A DNA stretch of 40,115 bases from Terriglobia bacterium (GCA_020073085.1 JAIQFV010000032.1:1-40115), one strand, 5' to 3'; shown: positions 17,101 to 27,271, counted from the first letter of the stretch. Program-made: numbers and translations. The notes: a model not told the origin generated them from the letters alone.

Positions 17101-18204
17101 ATGTTGAGAAGAATATTTTTAGGGTTCATGTTTATTGCCATCATGGCTGTTTTATTGTCCGGCCCTTCCCGAGTGGCCTGGGCGCAAACGGGGGGAATTG
17201 AAGGGGACATCAAGGGGGCCGACGGTCAGCCGCTCACGGCCGCCGAAGTTCGGATTGATCGCATCGATATCAAACAGCATTTTCAAACCAAGACCGACAA
17301 AAAAGGCCACTACTTCCATGCCGGATTGCCCAGCGGCACGTACAACATCTCGGTTTGGCAGGCCGACAAGCAAGTCTGGCTCGATCAAAATGTCCGGATC
17401 GGGGTGGGCGATCCCACTCGACACGATGTGGATATCAAGGCCGCCCAGGAAGCCGCGGTCAAGGCCATGCCTAAAGAGGAAAAGGAGCGCCTCGAGAAAG
17501 TAGAAAAAGAGAAGAAAAAGATCGGGGACATGAAGAAGCATTACGATGACGGCAACACGCTCTATGCCAGTAAGCAATTCGAGCAGGCCCTGTCCGAATT
17601 CAAAACCGCTTCGGAAATGGATCCATCCCAATATGTCATTTTCGCCCGGATCGCTGAAACGGAAGAACAACTCAAGCAATACGACGAGGCGATTGCGAGT
17701 TACCAGAAGGCCATCACGACCCTCGAACCCCAGGCCGAGCAGAAGGCAGACCTGAAGCAGGTCCTGGCCGACTATTACAACAACTTCGGCGGCATGCTGG
17801 CCAAAGGGGGGAAGCCCAAGGATGCCATGGAGTCCTACAAGAAGGCAGTGGACCTGTTTCCGGCTAAAGCGGGAATGTATTACTACAATCTGGGAGTGGT
17901 CTTGACGAACTCGCGCGCGCCATTGGAGGACCGGCTGGTGGCCTTTAAGAAAGCGATCGAGGCGGACCCCAACAATGCCAACGCCTACTTCCTTTATGGC
18001 CAGACACTATCAGAGAAGATGACTTTCACCGCGGATGGAAAGATCACCGCCCCTCCTGAGATGTTCCAGGCGTTGAACAAATACCTTGAACTGGACCCTC
18101 AAGGAAAGTATGCGCAGGGGGCCAAGGACTTGATCGCGGCGGCAGGGCAGACCGTGCAGACTTCGTATGGAACCAGGAAGGAACCGAAAAAACCAAAGAA
18201 ATAG
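17101..18204 (+). CDS. periplasmic TPR protein with carboxypeptidase-regulatory domain
   Basis: This encodes 367 residues from the ATG at 17101, preceded by GGAGGAATTC; the protein opens with a signal peptide cleaved near AWAQ. Residues about 30-105 form a carboxypeptidase-regulatory-like Ig fold (GGIEGDIKGADGQPL, KGHYFHAGLPSGTYNISVW). A Lys/Glu-rich helix (KEEKERLEKVEKEKKK) leads to at least three TPR units (YASKQFEQALSEFKTASEMD, QYDEAIASYQKAI, KPKDAMESYKKAVDLFP). The same domain pair occurs in the gene at 31.7 kb. It is probably an interaction scaffold in the envelope; the partner is unknown. It lies in tandem with another TPR gene. Confidence 0.85.
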   Translation: MLRRIFLGFMFIAIMAVLLSGPSRVAWAQTGGIEGDIKGADGQPLTAAEVRIDRIDIKQHFQTKTDKKGHYFHAGLPSGTYNISVWQADKQVWLDQNVRIGVGDPTRHDVDIKAAQEAAVKAMPKEEKERLEKVEKEKKKIGDMKKHYDDGNTLYASKQFEQALSEFKTASEMDPSQYVIFARIAETEEQLKQYDEAIASYQKAITTLEPQAEQKADLKQVLADYYNNFGGMLAKGGKPKDAMESYKKAVDLFPAKAGMYYYNLGVVLTNSRAPLEDRLVAFKKAIEADPNNANAYFLYGQTLSEKMTFTADGKITAPPEMFQALNKYLELDPQGKYAQGAKDLIAAAGQTVQTSYGTRKEPKKPKK

Positions 18205-18440
18205 TCCCCTTTTCGGGCGGGACCACGATGTCGAGGATTTACCAATCGCGCAGTCGCGGCGGCAGAAGGCCGGCTCTTTCGCGTACACCACAAGGTCGAA
18301 CGGGACCGCGTGTTCAGGTTGAAATGAGAATTCAATTCAAAGGATGGATCTTGAACTGAACTTGTTTGGTTTGAGATCCATTCTCCTTCTCTGGGGTGTA
18401 TCCCCCGCGAGCCCCGGGAAATTCAAGTTTGGGTGACCCT

Positions 18441-19124
18441 ATGCAGCCTCCCTTGCAGATTCGCATGCCATTTTTCATCTTGACGATTGCCATGGCGGTG
18501 GTGATCGGCTTCCTCGCCGGCTACATCTATACCAACCAGGTAAACTGGAACAACCAGCGAACTCCAGGGGGCCCCCCAAACCAAGGACCTCCGGCGACTG
18601 GCGCGATGCCAGCTCCATCACCTGACGCTGCCTCGGGCCAATTGCCCGAGGGACATCCCCCCATCAATCCCGATCCCACCATTGCCGCGATGAAGGCAGA
18701 CGCCGAAAAGAATCCGACGAGCCTCGAAAAGACTGCTCAGTTGGCCAACTTCCTTTACGACAACAAGCGCTTTAAGGACGCCATCGAATGGTATGAGAAG
18801 GCGCTGAAACTTGACCCGAAGAATCCGGACGTTGAGACCGATCTGGGCACGGCCTACTATTACGTCGGTGATTTCAACTCCGCTTTGAGCCACTTCGACA
18901 GCTCTTTGCGCATCGATCCACGCCATATTCAAACAATCCACAATAAGTTCATCGTCCTCCTGGATGGCAAGAAGGACATCGCCGGAGCCCGCGCTACGCT
19001 GAAACAACTGGAAAGCATCGACCCGCAGAATCCCGCGCTGGCAAGTCTTCGCAGTATGCTTCAGGCCGCGGAGTCGGGCGGCGCACCAACCCGGCCCGGC
19101 GGCCGGATGGGCACCGTCCCCTGA
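18441..19124 (+). CDS. membrane-anchored TPR protein
   Basis: This encodes 227 residues from the ATG at 18441 (MQPPLQIRMPFFILT); an in-frame GTG 45 bp earlier lacks a ribosome site. One N-terminal membrane helix (about 9-28) is followed by a Pro/Gly-rich linker and three TPR units (KNPTSLEKTAQLANFLYDNK, FKDAIEWYEKALKLDPKNP, DFNSALSHFDSSLRIDP), ending in a Gly/Pro-rich tail. It resembles the anchored TPR proteins found beside cytochrome-maturation or secretion systems, but no such genes are adjacent. It lies 236 bp after the first TPR gene. Confidence 0.82.
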   Translation: MQPPLQIRMPFFILTIAMAVVIGFLAGYIYTNQVNWNNQRTPGGPPNQGPPATGAMPAPSPDAASGQLPEGHPPINPDPTIAAMKADAEKNPTSLEKTAQLANFLYDNKRFKDAIEWYEKALKLDPKNPDVETDLGTAYYYVGDFNSALSHFDSSLRIDPRHIQTIHNKFIVLLDGKKDIAGARATLKQLESIDPQNPALASLRSMLQAAESGGAPTRPGGRMGTVP

Positions 19125-19196
19125 GCAACCGGCCCCCTGCCTCCATGGCAGTGAAACGCCCCAATCGTCCGAACAGAAATTTTCTGATTTGCTCAT

Positions 19197-19487
19197 ATGA
19201 TCATTCGACTCCTGCTCCGGTTTCTCTATTTTCTATTTCTGATCTTTATCATTCGCGCATTTATTCGCTACCTCTTCCCAGGCTCTCCGAAGGGAAAGAC
19301 GCCGAATCCGCCGTCACCTCCCTCTCCCGGCTCCTCGTCCAAGGTCATCTCCGGACACATGGAGAAAGACCCCATCTGCGGCATGTACATCGACACACAG
19401 ACGGCGCTTCACACGGATCGGGGGGGAAAGTCGTTTTACTTTTGCTCGGAAGGGTGTCAGAAGAAATTCATCGCCTCGACCCCTTGA
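19197..19487 (+). CDS. membrane-anchored YHS-domain protein
   Basis: This encodes 96 residues. A strongly hydrophobic N-terminal helix (about 1-27) and a Pro/Ser-rich linker lead to a YHS domain (about 56-92) with cysteines C61 in DPICGMYI, C83 in FYFCSEG and C87 in GCQKKF. YHS domains bind metals and occur in copper- and heavy-metal-handling proteins, among others. The spacing from the preceding TPR gene is 72 bp, so they may share a transcript. No ribosome site is obvious. Confidence 0.82.
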   Translation: MIIRLLLRFLYFLFLIFIIRAFIRYLFPGSPKGKTPNPPSPPSPGSSSKVISGHMEKDPICGMYIDTQTALHTDRGGKSFYFCSEGCQKKFIASTP

Positions 19488-19522
19488 CCGGTGCCACCCG
19501 CAATAATTTCACGGCGGTGACG

Positions 19523-19779
19523 GCAGTTGCCAGTTCTCAGTTCTCAGCTGCCAGTTCCCGGTTGTCAGTTGTCAGTTCTCAGAGGAACGAACCGGAAGCC
19601 AGAGGCAGGAGATCCGAAGGCGGAGGTCGGAAGTTAGAAGTCGGAAGTCAGAAGTAGCAAACCAGAGAGTTTAAGCAAAGATTCTGAAATATGGGCTGTC
19701 TTGAACTTTGGACTTTGAACCTTGGACCTTGGACCTTGGACTTTGGACTTTGGACTTTGAACTTTGGACTTTGGACTCT
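19523..19779. repeat. composite heptad-repeat element, copy B (inverted)
   Basis: Reading the minus strand, the order is AAAGTCC/AAAGTTC heptads (19700-19779), the 43-bp core (19657-19699), TTCTGAC/TTCCGAC heptads (about 19600-19656) and AACTGAC/AACTGAG heptads (19523-19585). This is the same order as copy A at 14.0-14.3 kb. The cores are identical at all 43 positions; the flanking heptads differ in number and order. The rest of the 19488-19910 gap contains no gene I can see. Confidence 0.9.
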
Positions 19780-19910
19780 TGATTCCGACCAAGTCATTTA
19801 CTTCTGCCACGTAGTCTTCTAAAATCATCTCAAGAACGCACCAAGGCACCTGTCGAGACGAGAGGAGTCGACCCACGCGCCCTTTCTTTGCCCCGACTAG
19901 TGAGGTGGCT

Positions 19911-21341
19911 ATGCGAAACACCCATCGCTTGCGACAGTCTTCAATCCTGTTCCTGACTGCATGGTTTTGCCTGAGTACGGCCCTGTCCGAAGCGCGGACT
20001 AAGGTCAAACCCGGGTTCAACTTTTTCACGTCTCAGCAGGACATTGAACTGGGGCGTGAAGCCTCGCAGCAGGCCGAAAAACAGCTGGTTTTGTTAAACG
20101 ATCCCACTGCGGTCAATTACGTGACTCAGCTGGGAAAGAAACTGGCTGCCAAATCGTTGAACCCGAATTACCCGTGGACTTTCAAAGTGGTCAACGACAG
20201 CGCCATTAATGCCTTCGCGCTTCCGGGAGGGTTTATTTATGTGAACCGCGGCGCCCTGGAGGCTGCCGACAATGAAGCGCAAATCTCGGGAGTGATTGCA
20301 CACGAAATTGGACACGTGGTCGCTCGTCACGGAACGAACCAGATGTCGAAAGCCCTCTTGCCGCAACTGGGGTTGGCCGCGTTGGGTGGGCTCACTTCGG
20401 GAAAGGGGGGGTGGGCCGCCACGCTCGCCCAGTACGGCGTCCCGCTCGGGTTGAATCTTTACTTCCTGAAGAACTCCCGCGCCGCGGAAGCGCAGGCCGA
20501 TCTTCTGGGCACCCAGGAGATGACCGATGCGGGATACGATCCTCATCAATTGGCCCACTTCTTCGAGAAATTAGAGCAGGGAGGTGGCAGTGGAAAGGTC
20601 TCCGGCGCCGCGGCCTGGTTCAGTGATCATCCCTCTCCCGAGAATCGCGTCCAGAACATCGACCGGGAAATCGGAACGCTCTCGCTGGCCGGTCAACCGG
20701 TGGTGGATACGCCCGATTTTGATCATCTGAAGGCTCATCTGAAGCGTCTACCACCCGCGCCCAAGCCGAAACCCAGTCCGGCGGCGGGCTCAAAGGAAGC
20801 GGCCACCGATACAGCAGAAGGGCCCCCGGCAGTGGCTGTCCCCTCCGGAAAATTTGCGTCCTATTCCCCGCATGAGAACATGTATGTCGTCGAGTATCCC
20901 GCCGAATGGAAGGTCACTTCAGCCGATGGGTCGGGTGCCACATTTGCGCCGGAAGGCGGCATTCAGCAGACCGATCAGCAAAGTGACATCGTTTACGGGA
21001 TCCAGGTCTCCCTCTATCAGCCTGAGGGACAGACCGGCCAGGACGACTCACTCGAGGCCTTGACGAGCCAGTTCATCGCTTCAGTCGTGCAGGGAAATTC
21101 CTATCTCCAGGAAAACCGCGCCGCCCAGCAACAGAGTAAAGTGGATGGGCGGCCCATGCTGCTCTCGCGACTGGAGGGCAAACCCCCTACCCGGAACGAG
21201 ATCGAGGTGGTCTGGGCGGCCACCCAACTCTACGGGGAGCGCCAATTGTTTGTCATCCTCTGCATCGCTCCTCAAACGCGCTTCAAAGATTTTGAGGCCG
21301 CTTTCAAACACACGATCGAGAGCGCGCGATTTCAGCAGTAG
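19911..21341 (+). CDS. M48-family metalloprotease (BepA/LoiP-like)
   Basis: This encodes 476 residues from the ATG at 19911, with GAGGTGG upstream, and has an N-terminal signal peptide (cleavage near SEART). The peptidase M48 domain shows the zinc motif HEIGH (131-135) in VIAHEIGHVVARHG and the third ligand Glu193 in RAAEAQADLLG. INAFALPGGFIYVNRG is the conserved substrate-strand region, and WFSDHPSPENRV is also typical. After a Pro/Lys linker (about 275-310), residues 315-476 form a second domain (YVVEYPAEWKV) like PsbP or DUF1795 modules. M48 proteases of this layout degrade misassembled outer-membrane proteins. Location is the periplasm. Confidence 0.92.
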   Translation: MRNTHRLRQSSILFLTAWFCLSTALSEARTKVKPGFNFFTSQQDIELGREASQQAEKQLVLLNDPTAVNYVTQLGKKLAAKSLNPNYPWTFKVVNDSAINAFALPGGFIYVNRGALEAADNEAQISGVIAHEIGHVVARHGTNQMSKALLPQLGLAALGGLTSGKGGWAATLAQYGVPLGLNLYFLKNSRAAEAQADLLGTQEMTDAGYDPHQLAHFFEKLEQGGGSGKVSGAAAWFSDHPSPENRVQNIDREIGTLSLAGQPVVDTPDFDHLKAHLKRLPPAPKPKPSPAAGSKEAATDTAEGPPAVAVPSGKFASYSPHENMYVVEYPAEWKVTSADGSGATFAPEGGIQQTDQQSDIVYGIQVSLYQPEGQTGQDDSLEALTSQFIASVVQGNSYLQENRAAQQQSKVDGRPMLLSRLEGKPPTRNEIEVVWAATQLYGERQLFVILCIAPQTRFKDFEAAFKHTIESARFQQ

Positions 21342-21390
21342 AGACGTCCCGCCGGGGCGCCTCTGTGAATCACGCCTTGAACTGACTTCG

Positions 21391-22965
21391 ATGGAGCCAA
21401 CCTCCCCCGGAACCGCCTCCAGCCGTCGAGCCATCAATCCCTGGCTGCCCGCGCTTGCAGTCACTCCGGCAACCTTGATGGAAGTCCTCGACTCGACGGT
21501 TGTGAACGTCTCGGTACCGCACATCGCCGGCTCTCTCGGCGTGACCGTTGAAGAAGCGACCTGGACAATTACCACGTATCTGGTGGCCAACGCCATCGTG
21601 CTGCCCATGACAGGATGGCTGGCGAATCATTTCGGCCGGCGCCGATTGTTTCTGACCTGCCTGGTCACTTTTACCTTCGCCTCGGTCCTGTGTGGCGCGG
21701 CCCCGAGCCTGACCACCATTCTCATGTTTCGTGTTCTGCAGGGGATGAGCGGCGGAATCCTGGTTCCCATCTCCCAGGCGATCATGCTGGAAAGCTTCCC
21801 GCCGGAAAAGCGCGGCCGGGCCATGGCGGCCTTCGGAATCGTTGTTATCTTCGCGCCGATTGTAGGACCCATCCTGGGAGGCTTCCTGACTGACAATTAC
21901 TCCTGGCGCTGGGTGTTCTATATCAATATCCCCGTCGGGGCGCTCGCGTTTGTGCTGGCCAGCGTCTTTGTTTTCGACCCTCCCTATATCCGCCGCATTG
22001 CCGGCGCTGCCATCGATTACGTGGGTCTCGGTCTTCTCGCGATCGGGTTGGGCTGCCTTGAAATCGTCCTGGATAACGGTGAGTTGAAGGACTGGTTCGG
22101 TTCTCCCTTCATCAGAAATTTCAGCCTCGTGGCAGGCGCGGCATTGGTTATTCTTGTGTTTTGGGAGCTTTCCGTCAAACACCCCATTGTGAATTTGCGC
22201 CTGCTCAAAGACAGGAATTTCAGCGCCGGCCTTTTGCTGATGACGGCGCTGGGGATGGTGCTGTATGGATCCATCATCCTGCAGCCCATTTATCTGCAAA
22301 CGCTGATGGGTTACACGGCCTTGCTGAGCGGGCTGACGTTGGCCCCCCGCGGGCTGACGAGCTTGCTGTTCGCCCCGCTGGCCGGATGGCTCACCGAGAA
22401 GCGGGACGCACGCTACCTCGTGGCCTATGGAATCATTATGACGTCCATCCCACTCTTCATGATGACGCACTGGAATCTGCAAACCGACTTTCGCTCGCTG
22501 ACCCTGCCTAATCTGCTCCAGGGTTGCGGCATTGTCTTCCTGTTTGTGCCCCTGACCACGGCCACGATGGCCTACATCTCGAACGAGAATATGGGAATGG
22601 CCTCGGGGTTGTTTAATCTCGTGCGGAACATGGGCGGCAGCGCCGGGATTGCCTTTGTGAATACGATGCTTTCGCGACGCATGCAATTTCATCACGAGCG
22701 GCTCTCCGAACATATCACCGCTTACGGCATCGCTTCGCAACAGGCCCTGGAAGTGTTCCCCCGAATGCTCTTCCGGCAAGGGGTGCCTGCGGGCAGTGCT
22801 GTGAATGCAACGTACGGCCTGATCCATGGAGAGCTCATGCGACAGTCTGCCATGATGGCCTTCATTGATAATTTCTATCTCCTGGCAATTATCTTCTTAA
22901 TGATGCTGCCTTTGCTTTTGCTCATGCGCAAACCGCGCCGGGTAAAAGGGGCCCGGCCCGAATAG
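21391..22965 (+). CDS. DHA2-family (EmrB/QacA) MFS drug efflux transporter
   Basis: This encodes 524 residues from the ATG at 21391; the open frame extends upstream, but this start gives the normal DHA2 N-terminus just before the first membrane helix. About 14 hydrophobic segments are seen. Motif D1 is in LMEVLDSTVVNVSVPHIAG, motif A is GWLANHFGRRRLFL, and motif C is GPILGGFLTDNYSWRWVFY. Such proteins export drugs or other small molecules using the proton gradient. EmrB-type proteins need an EmrA adaptor, but none is adjacent; the MacA-like adaptor at 4-5.6 kb is far away. It lies 50 bp after the M48 gene and may be co-transcribed with it. Confidence 0.94.
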   Translation: MEPTSPGTASSRRAINPWLPALAVTPATLMEVLDSTVVNVSVPHIAGSLGVTVEEATWTITTYLVANAIVLPMTGWLANHFGRRRLFLTCLVTFTFASVLCGAAPSLTTILMFRVLQGMSGGILVPISQAIMLESFPPEKRGRAMAAFGIVVIFAPIVGPILGGFLTDNYSWRWVFYINIPVGALAFVLASVFVFDPPYIRRIAGAAIDYVGLGLLAIGLGCLEIVLDNGELKDWFGSPFIRNFSLVAGAALVILVFWELSVKHPIVNLRLLKDRNFSAGLLLMTALGMVLYGSIILQPIYLQTLMGYTALLSGLTLAPRGLTSLLFAPLAGWLTEKRDARYLVAYGIIMTSIPLFMMTHWNLQTDFRSLTLPNLLQGCGIVFLFVPLTTATMAYISNENMGMASGLFNLVRNMGGSAGIAFVNTMLSRRMQFHHERLSEHITAYGIASQQALEVFPRMLFRQGVPAGSAVNATYGLIHGELMRQSAMMAFIDNFYLLAIIFLMMLPLLLLMRKPRRVKGARPE

Positions 22966-23667
22966 AAGTCCGACAGAATCCAGTGGGGAGTGGATAGACC
23001 TCTCCACACTTATTCTTCCCACGCGTCAGATGAAAGCGGCGATTCATCATCTACATCGTCTTTGATTCCGTGTACGCCCGGTTTATGATCTTTCCCCGGG
23101 TGACGGCTCCCAACTTCATCGTATATCGATACGAACTCCTTGCTAGCTTCAAGACGAATCTTCCAAAAACGGAAATTCATCTCCAGATTTCCGAATCGAA
23201 AATTCGTCCAAACGACCATTGTTTCGATGCCCCCGTATCAGCCACCCCTCCCTCGATCGATGTACAAAAAATTACATCCGGATCGAATCTTGCATAATGC
23301 ATTGAAGAGTCAAGAAATTATGCAGCCGTTAAATCCACCCGCTTGAACTCAGAGAATCATGCATCAACTCTAAGGCAATTTGGTTACATAATTGCAATTC
23401 ACATTGGCCTAAGCGAAATGTGTCCGCAATTTTCCCAAGGGGATTGCGGTTCAATTTTCTGGATCAGGTTGAGCGGCACATTCTCAAAAACGGGTGTGCA
23501 GCTTTGAGGTGTAAGTGTGTCTTCTGGAAAGGCACTTCCCGGAACCGTTTTGGAGAGGAGAAAATCTCCAGCCCTCAGTAAATCTCTCAGCTGAATTGAA
23601 GCTTTGACTTCGAATGTTATTCCACAACCAAGAACCGATGAATCCAAATGACAGGGAGGATAGCCGT
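22966..23667. other. intergenic region upstream of first Oar-like gene
   Basis: This 702-bp stretch is more AT-rich than the flanking genes. One 69-codon minus-strand ORF (23010-23219) is possible but has no ribosome site or recognisable product. No terminator, tRNA or repeat like those upstream of the other two receptors is evident. Confidence 0.4.
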
Positions 23668-26600
23668 ATGAAAGAAGTGCATCGGCGGAATCTGTTTTAC
23701 TTGACGTGTGCGATGGTGATGATCGCTGTTGTGTTCAGTTCATCGCCGACACTCATGAAGGCTCAAGCCACGGTGTCGACAGGCAGCATCCAGGGAACCG
23801 TGACCGACCCGACGGGCGCTGTGGTTCCGAGTGCCACGATTACCATAACCAACAGTGCTTCAGGTCAAACTCTGAATTTGACCTCCACTTCGACCGGCAC
23901 GTACAACTCCGGGCCGTTGTCCCCGGGCGTCTATGTCGTTCGAGTGGGATCAAAAGGATTTAAGACGACGGAGATGCCCGTCACGGTGCAGGTCGGCGTC
24001 ATCTCCCAAGGCAGCGTGAAACTCGCCATCGGCTCGGAAAGCACCATCGTCTCGGTGGAAGAGTCGGCTGTTACTGTAAACACGGAGCAGGCCACCGTAC
24101 AAGGCGTGATGACCGCTCAACAGATTGAGAATTTGCCGATTGGCGGGCGAAACTTTCTTGATCTGGCTCAATTGCAACCCGGCGTGCAAATCCAGGACGG
24201 CGGGAACTTCGATCCGACCAAGAACGGGTTTTCGTCCATTTCCTTTGGCGGGCGTTTTGGCCGCACCGCTCGCATCGAAGTCGATGGGGTGGACATCAGC
24301 GACGAAACGGTAGGAACCACGACTCAGAATATTCCAGCCAGCGCCATCCAGGAATTCCAAATCAGCCAGTCGACGTTGGATCTTTCGACCGAGCTCACTT
24401 CGTCCGGCGCCGTGAATGTGGCGACCCGCTCCGGCAGCAATGCCTTCCACGGGGAATCTTTCGTTCTCTGGCGGAGCAACAAGACTTCCGCGCGGCTGGG
24501 CGACACAGAGTTTCCTTTCGACCGGCAGCAGTATGGGGCCCGCTTCGGAGGCCCGTTGATCAAGGACAAGCTCTTTTTCTTCGCCGACTGGGAGCGGACG
24601 GTGCAGGATCTTTTCGCGGCAGTGCAGCTGCCGTCTCCGTTCAACACCTTCAACGGAGGTTTTAATTCTCCCTTCCATGAGACCCAATTGCTGGGTCGAC
24701 TGGACTGGCAGATCAAGCCCAGTGTCCGGGCCTTCTACCGCTGGACTTACAACCAGAATAACAACACCTCTGCCTTCATCCCGAACACCTTCGAGCCGTT
24801 TGCCAATCGCGACAACACACCCGTGCAAGCGGCGGGATTGGATTTCAACACGGGCTCCTTCACACATAGCGTCCGCTTTGGTTACACCCGCTTCAACAAT
24901 GCCATCGCCGATGCCACCGCAGGGACAGGCATTACCGATCCCTTTCCGGGAGTCAATATTCACATTGGACCGCTGACCAATTGCACCACACCCGGAGATG
25001 TCTTTTGTTCGGGCGTAAACATCCTGGCGCCGCAGGCGACGGTTCAACACAATACCCAGTTCAAATATGACGGGAGCAAGATTTACAAGTCCCACATCAT
25101 CCGGTATGGCGTGGGCCTCAACCGGATTCTGGGCGGAGGTTTCGCTAAATTCTTTTCGAGCCAGCCGATCATCCGTGCAAGCTTCACTGCCGATGATAGG
25201 CTTTTTGCTGACTCCGGGCCGTTCCCTGGAGGCGAGGCCAATCCGTTGAATTATGCCGTGGGTCGCGTGCGATTGGGAAACGGCCAGGGGTTCTTTACGG
25301 AGATCCCCCAGCTTGGTTTCCCAGCAGGGGGTCAGTTTGACACGCGCTTTGCCTGGTACATTGGAGATACCTGGAAGGCCAAACCCAACCTGACTATTTC
25401 TTATGGGCTCCGATACGTCCGCGACACGGGACGCAGTGACAGCGATCTGGGCCCGATCCCTGTCCTCGATCAGTTCGGAGCCGGATTGGGCGCGCAAGTC
25501 CATCAGCCCAATCACAACTTTGCCCCGCAACTGTCCATCGCATGGGATCCGACGAAAAACGGCAAAACAGTGATTCGTGCGGGGGCGGGCCTGTTTTACG
25601 AGAACGCGGTCTTCAACAACATCCTGTTCGACCGCCCCGGACGATTGCAGCAAGGGTTGTTTTTCGGAATTCAGGATATCTGCCCCAGCGGGTCACTGGT
25701 CCTGCCCAACGGCTCGATCATTGACACCTCGGCGATCTGCAGTGGCCGCATCGGTGACGTGGCCAGCCAATTGCCCGCTCTCGCAGCCACCTATCAAGCT
25801 GCGATTAAGGCGGCCGGGGCCTCGGCGAATCCCAACTTCGTCGGGACAACTCTGTCGAACGGGGTCGACTCGACGGGCAACAATTTCATCAGCCCGGACT
25901 ACCGCACACCGTATTCGTTGCAATTCAATCTGGGGATTCAACGCGAGATACGCCCGGGAACAGTGCTTACAGTCGACTATCTCCGGAACATCGGTTTGCA
26001 CTACCTGCTCTACTTCGACACAAACCACGTCGGAGATGCACGCTTCCTGAACAAGAATGCGGCGCTGAATGCCATTAACGCCACCAACGCGTCCTTCGGT
26101 TGCCCCGCGGGGGTTGCCGGCATCAACTGCGCCATCGGGGCGGGAGCAACGATGGTTGATTATGCTGGAAACGGTTTGGATTCCGGCGTCAGCTTCCTGG
26201 CGGGCACCCCTGCGTCCATCAACGGGCTGACCCCCGACACGGGAGCCGCATTTCCGGGAATCAACCCCAATCTGGGTGAAAACCAGATGCTCTTCCCGAT
26301 CGGTCGATCAGTGTATAACGCCTTGCAGGTCTCCCTGCACTCGAACGTGAAGCATCCTTTCAGCGGTCTGAAGAACCTTGACCTGCAGATTTCCTATTCG
26401 TTGTCCCGGTTCAATAGCATGGCAACGGATCAGGACTTCATCAACCCTGCGTTCGATTTCGCTAATACCAACAGCAACTTTGGGCCGAACGGACTGGACC
26501 GCACGCATCAGCTCTCGTTTGGGGGCTTGATGGAGTTCCCCGGCGGCTTCCGAACTAGCTTCATCTCGCACATCTATACAGCGCTTCCGCTGACGCTGAC

Positions 26601-27195
26601 ATTGCCCGCCACGGGAGACCCCGGTGAAATTTTCCGCACCGACGTCACGGGGGACGGCACCGGCGCTGGAGGTACGGCGGGAGATATCGTTCCGGGGACC
26701 AACATCGGGTCGTTTGGACGGGATGTCAAGGTAGGCGATCTCAACAACGTAATTTCGAATTACAACAACAACCTAGCCGGGCATCTCACCCCGGCGGGAC
26801 AGGCGCTGGTGAGTGCGGGTCTCTTTACGCAAGCCCAGCTCGTCGCCTTGGGCGCAGTGTTACCCACGCTGCAGGCGGCCCCAGCCGGCCAAGTGGGCTT
26901 GAGTCCACTGCTGACCTTCGACCTGCGCATGGGGTGGGCTCTGAAGCCCGGCAAAAAATGGGCGCGCTTCGGCGAGAGCTTTACGATCGAGCCCACTGTG
27001 TCCATTTTCAACCTTTTCAACTTCGCCAACTTCGACAGTCCGAACAACCTTTCCAGCGGCGAATTGAATGGCGGTGCCGGTTCTCCTAATGGAACCACAG
27101 CCGGCTTGCGTACCAACAAAATCGGCTTGGGAACCGGCGTGTTCGGCTTGGGTGCTCCCCGCCAGTTTGAGTTTGGTGTGAAGGTGACATTCTAG
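23668..27195 (+). CDS. Oar-like TonB-dependent outer-membrane protein 1
   Basis: This encodes 1175 residues from the ATG at 23668, chosen over two upstream in-frame ATGs because GGGAGGAT precedes it and a signal peptide then starts cleanly (cleavage near MKAQA). Residues about 37-120 form a carboxypeptidase-regulatory Ig fold (GSIQGTVTDPTGAVVPSATI). A plug domain follows (about 125-240; IENLPIGGRNFLDLAQLQPG, RIEVDGVDISDE, SGAVNVATRSGSNAFHG). The remainder is a long beta-barrel ending in VKVTF, with the C-terminal Phe expected of proteins inserted by the BAM complex. I see no TonB box I can name. These proteins are large outer-membrane transporters of unknown substrate and are abundant in acidobacteria. 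A perfect terminator follows. Confidence 0.92.
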   Translation: MKEVHRRNLFYLTCAMVMIAVVFSSSPTLMKAQATVSTGSIQGTVTDPTGAVVPSATITITNSASGQTLNLTSTSTGTYNSGPLSPGVYVVRVGSKGFKTTEMPVTVQVGVISQGSVKLAIGSESTIVSVEESAVTVNTEQATVQGVMTAQQIENLPIGGRNFLDLAQLQPGVQIQDGGNFDPTKNGFSSISFGGRFGRTARIEVDGVDISDETVGTTTQNIPASAIQEFQISQSTLDLSTELTSSGAVNVATRSGSNAFHGESFVLWRSNKTSARLGDTEFPFDRQQYGARFGGPLIKDKLFFFADWERTVQDLFAAVQLPSPFNTFNGGFNSPFHETQLLGRLDWQIKPSVRAFYRWTYNQNNNTSAFIPNTFEPFANRDNTPVQAAGLDFNTGSFTHSVRFGYTRFNNAIADATAGTGITDPFPGVNIHIGPLTNCTTPGDVFCSGVNILAPQATVQHNTQFKYDGSKIYKSHIIRYGVGLNRILGGGFAKFFSSQPIIRASFTADDRLFADSGPFPGGEANPLNYAVGRVRLGNGQGFFTEIPQLGFPAGGQFDTRFAWYIGDTWKAKPNLTISYGLRYVRDTGRSDSDLGPIPVLDQFGAGLGAQVHQPNHNFAPQLSIAWDPTKNGKTVIRAGAGLFYENAVFNNILFDRPGRLQQGLFFGIQDICPSGSLVLPNGSIIDTSAICSGRIGDVASQLPALAATYQAAIKAAGASANPNFVGTTLSNGVDSTGNNFISPDYRTPYSLQFNLGIQREIRPGTVLTVDYLRNIGLHYLLYFDTNHVGDARFLNKNAALNAINATNASFGCPAGVAGINCAIGAGATMVDYAGNGLDSGVSFLAGTPASINGLTPDTGAAFPGINPNLGENQMLFPIGRSVYNALQVSLHSNVKHPFSGLKNLDLQISYSLSRFNSMATDQDFINPAFDFANTNSNFGPNGLDRTHQLSFGGLMEFPGGFRTSFISHIYTALPLTLTLPATGDPGEIFRTDVTGDGTGAGGTAGDIVPGTNIGSFGRDVKVGDLNNVISNYNNNLAGHLTPAGQALVSAGLFTQAQLVALGAVLPTLQAAPAGQVGLSPLLTFDLRMGWALKPGKKWARFGESFTIEPTVSIFNLFNFANFDSPNNLSSGELNGGAGSPNGTTAGLRTNKIGLGTGVFGLGAPRQFEFGVKVTF

Positions 27196-27240
27196 CGAGA
27201 GCTTACCCTGAAATAAAAAGTGTCCTTGCACGAAAACCTC

Positions 27241-27271
27241 GGTGGGGTGATTAATCACCCCACCTTTTTTT
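27241..27271 (+). terminator. rho-independent terminator of receptor 1
   Basis: A perfect 24-bp palindrome (arms GGTGGGGTGATT and complement, 27241-27264) is followed directly by seven T. It lies 45 bp after the stop of the first Oar-like gene. Confidence 0.93.

Noticed and set aside
21370-22827. 485-codon minus-strand ORF opposite the MFS transporter
   Set aside because: It lies antisense to a clear MFS gene, is rich in His/Arg/Gln with no domain, and reflects codon bias in a GC-rich gene.
23010-23219. 69-codon minus-strand ORF
   Set aside because: No ribosome site or recognisable product; kept only as a note in the intergenic entry.
22966-23667. Sigma-54 promoter upstream of receptor 1
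   Set aside because: A GGCAC stretch occurs near 23535, but the GC dinucleotide at the -12 position is missing.
23950-25653. 567-codon minus-strand ORF opposite receptor 1
   Set aside because: Shadow of the receptor coding frame; no signal peptide, motif or ribosome site.
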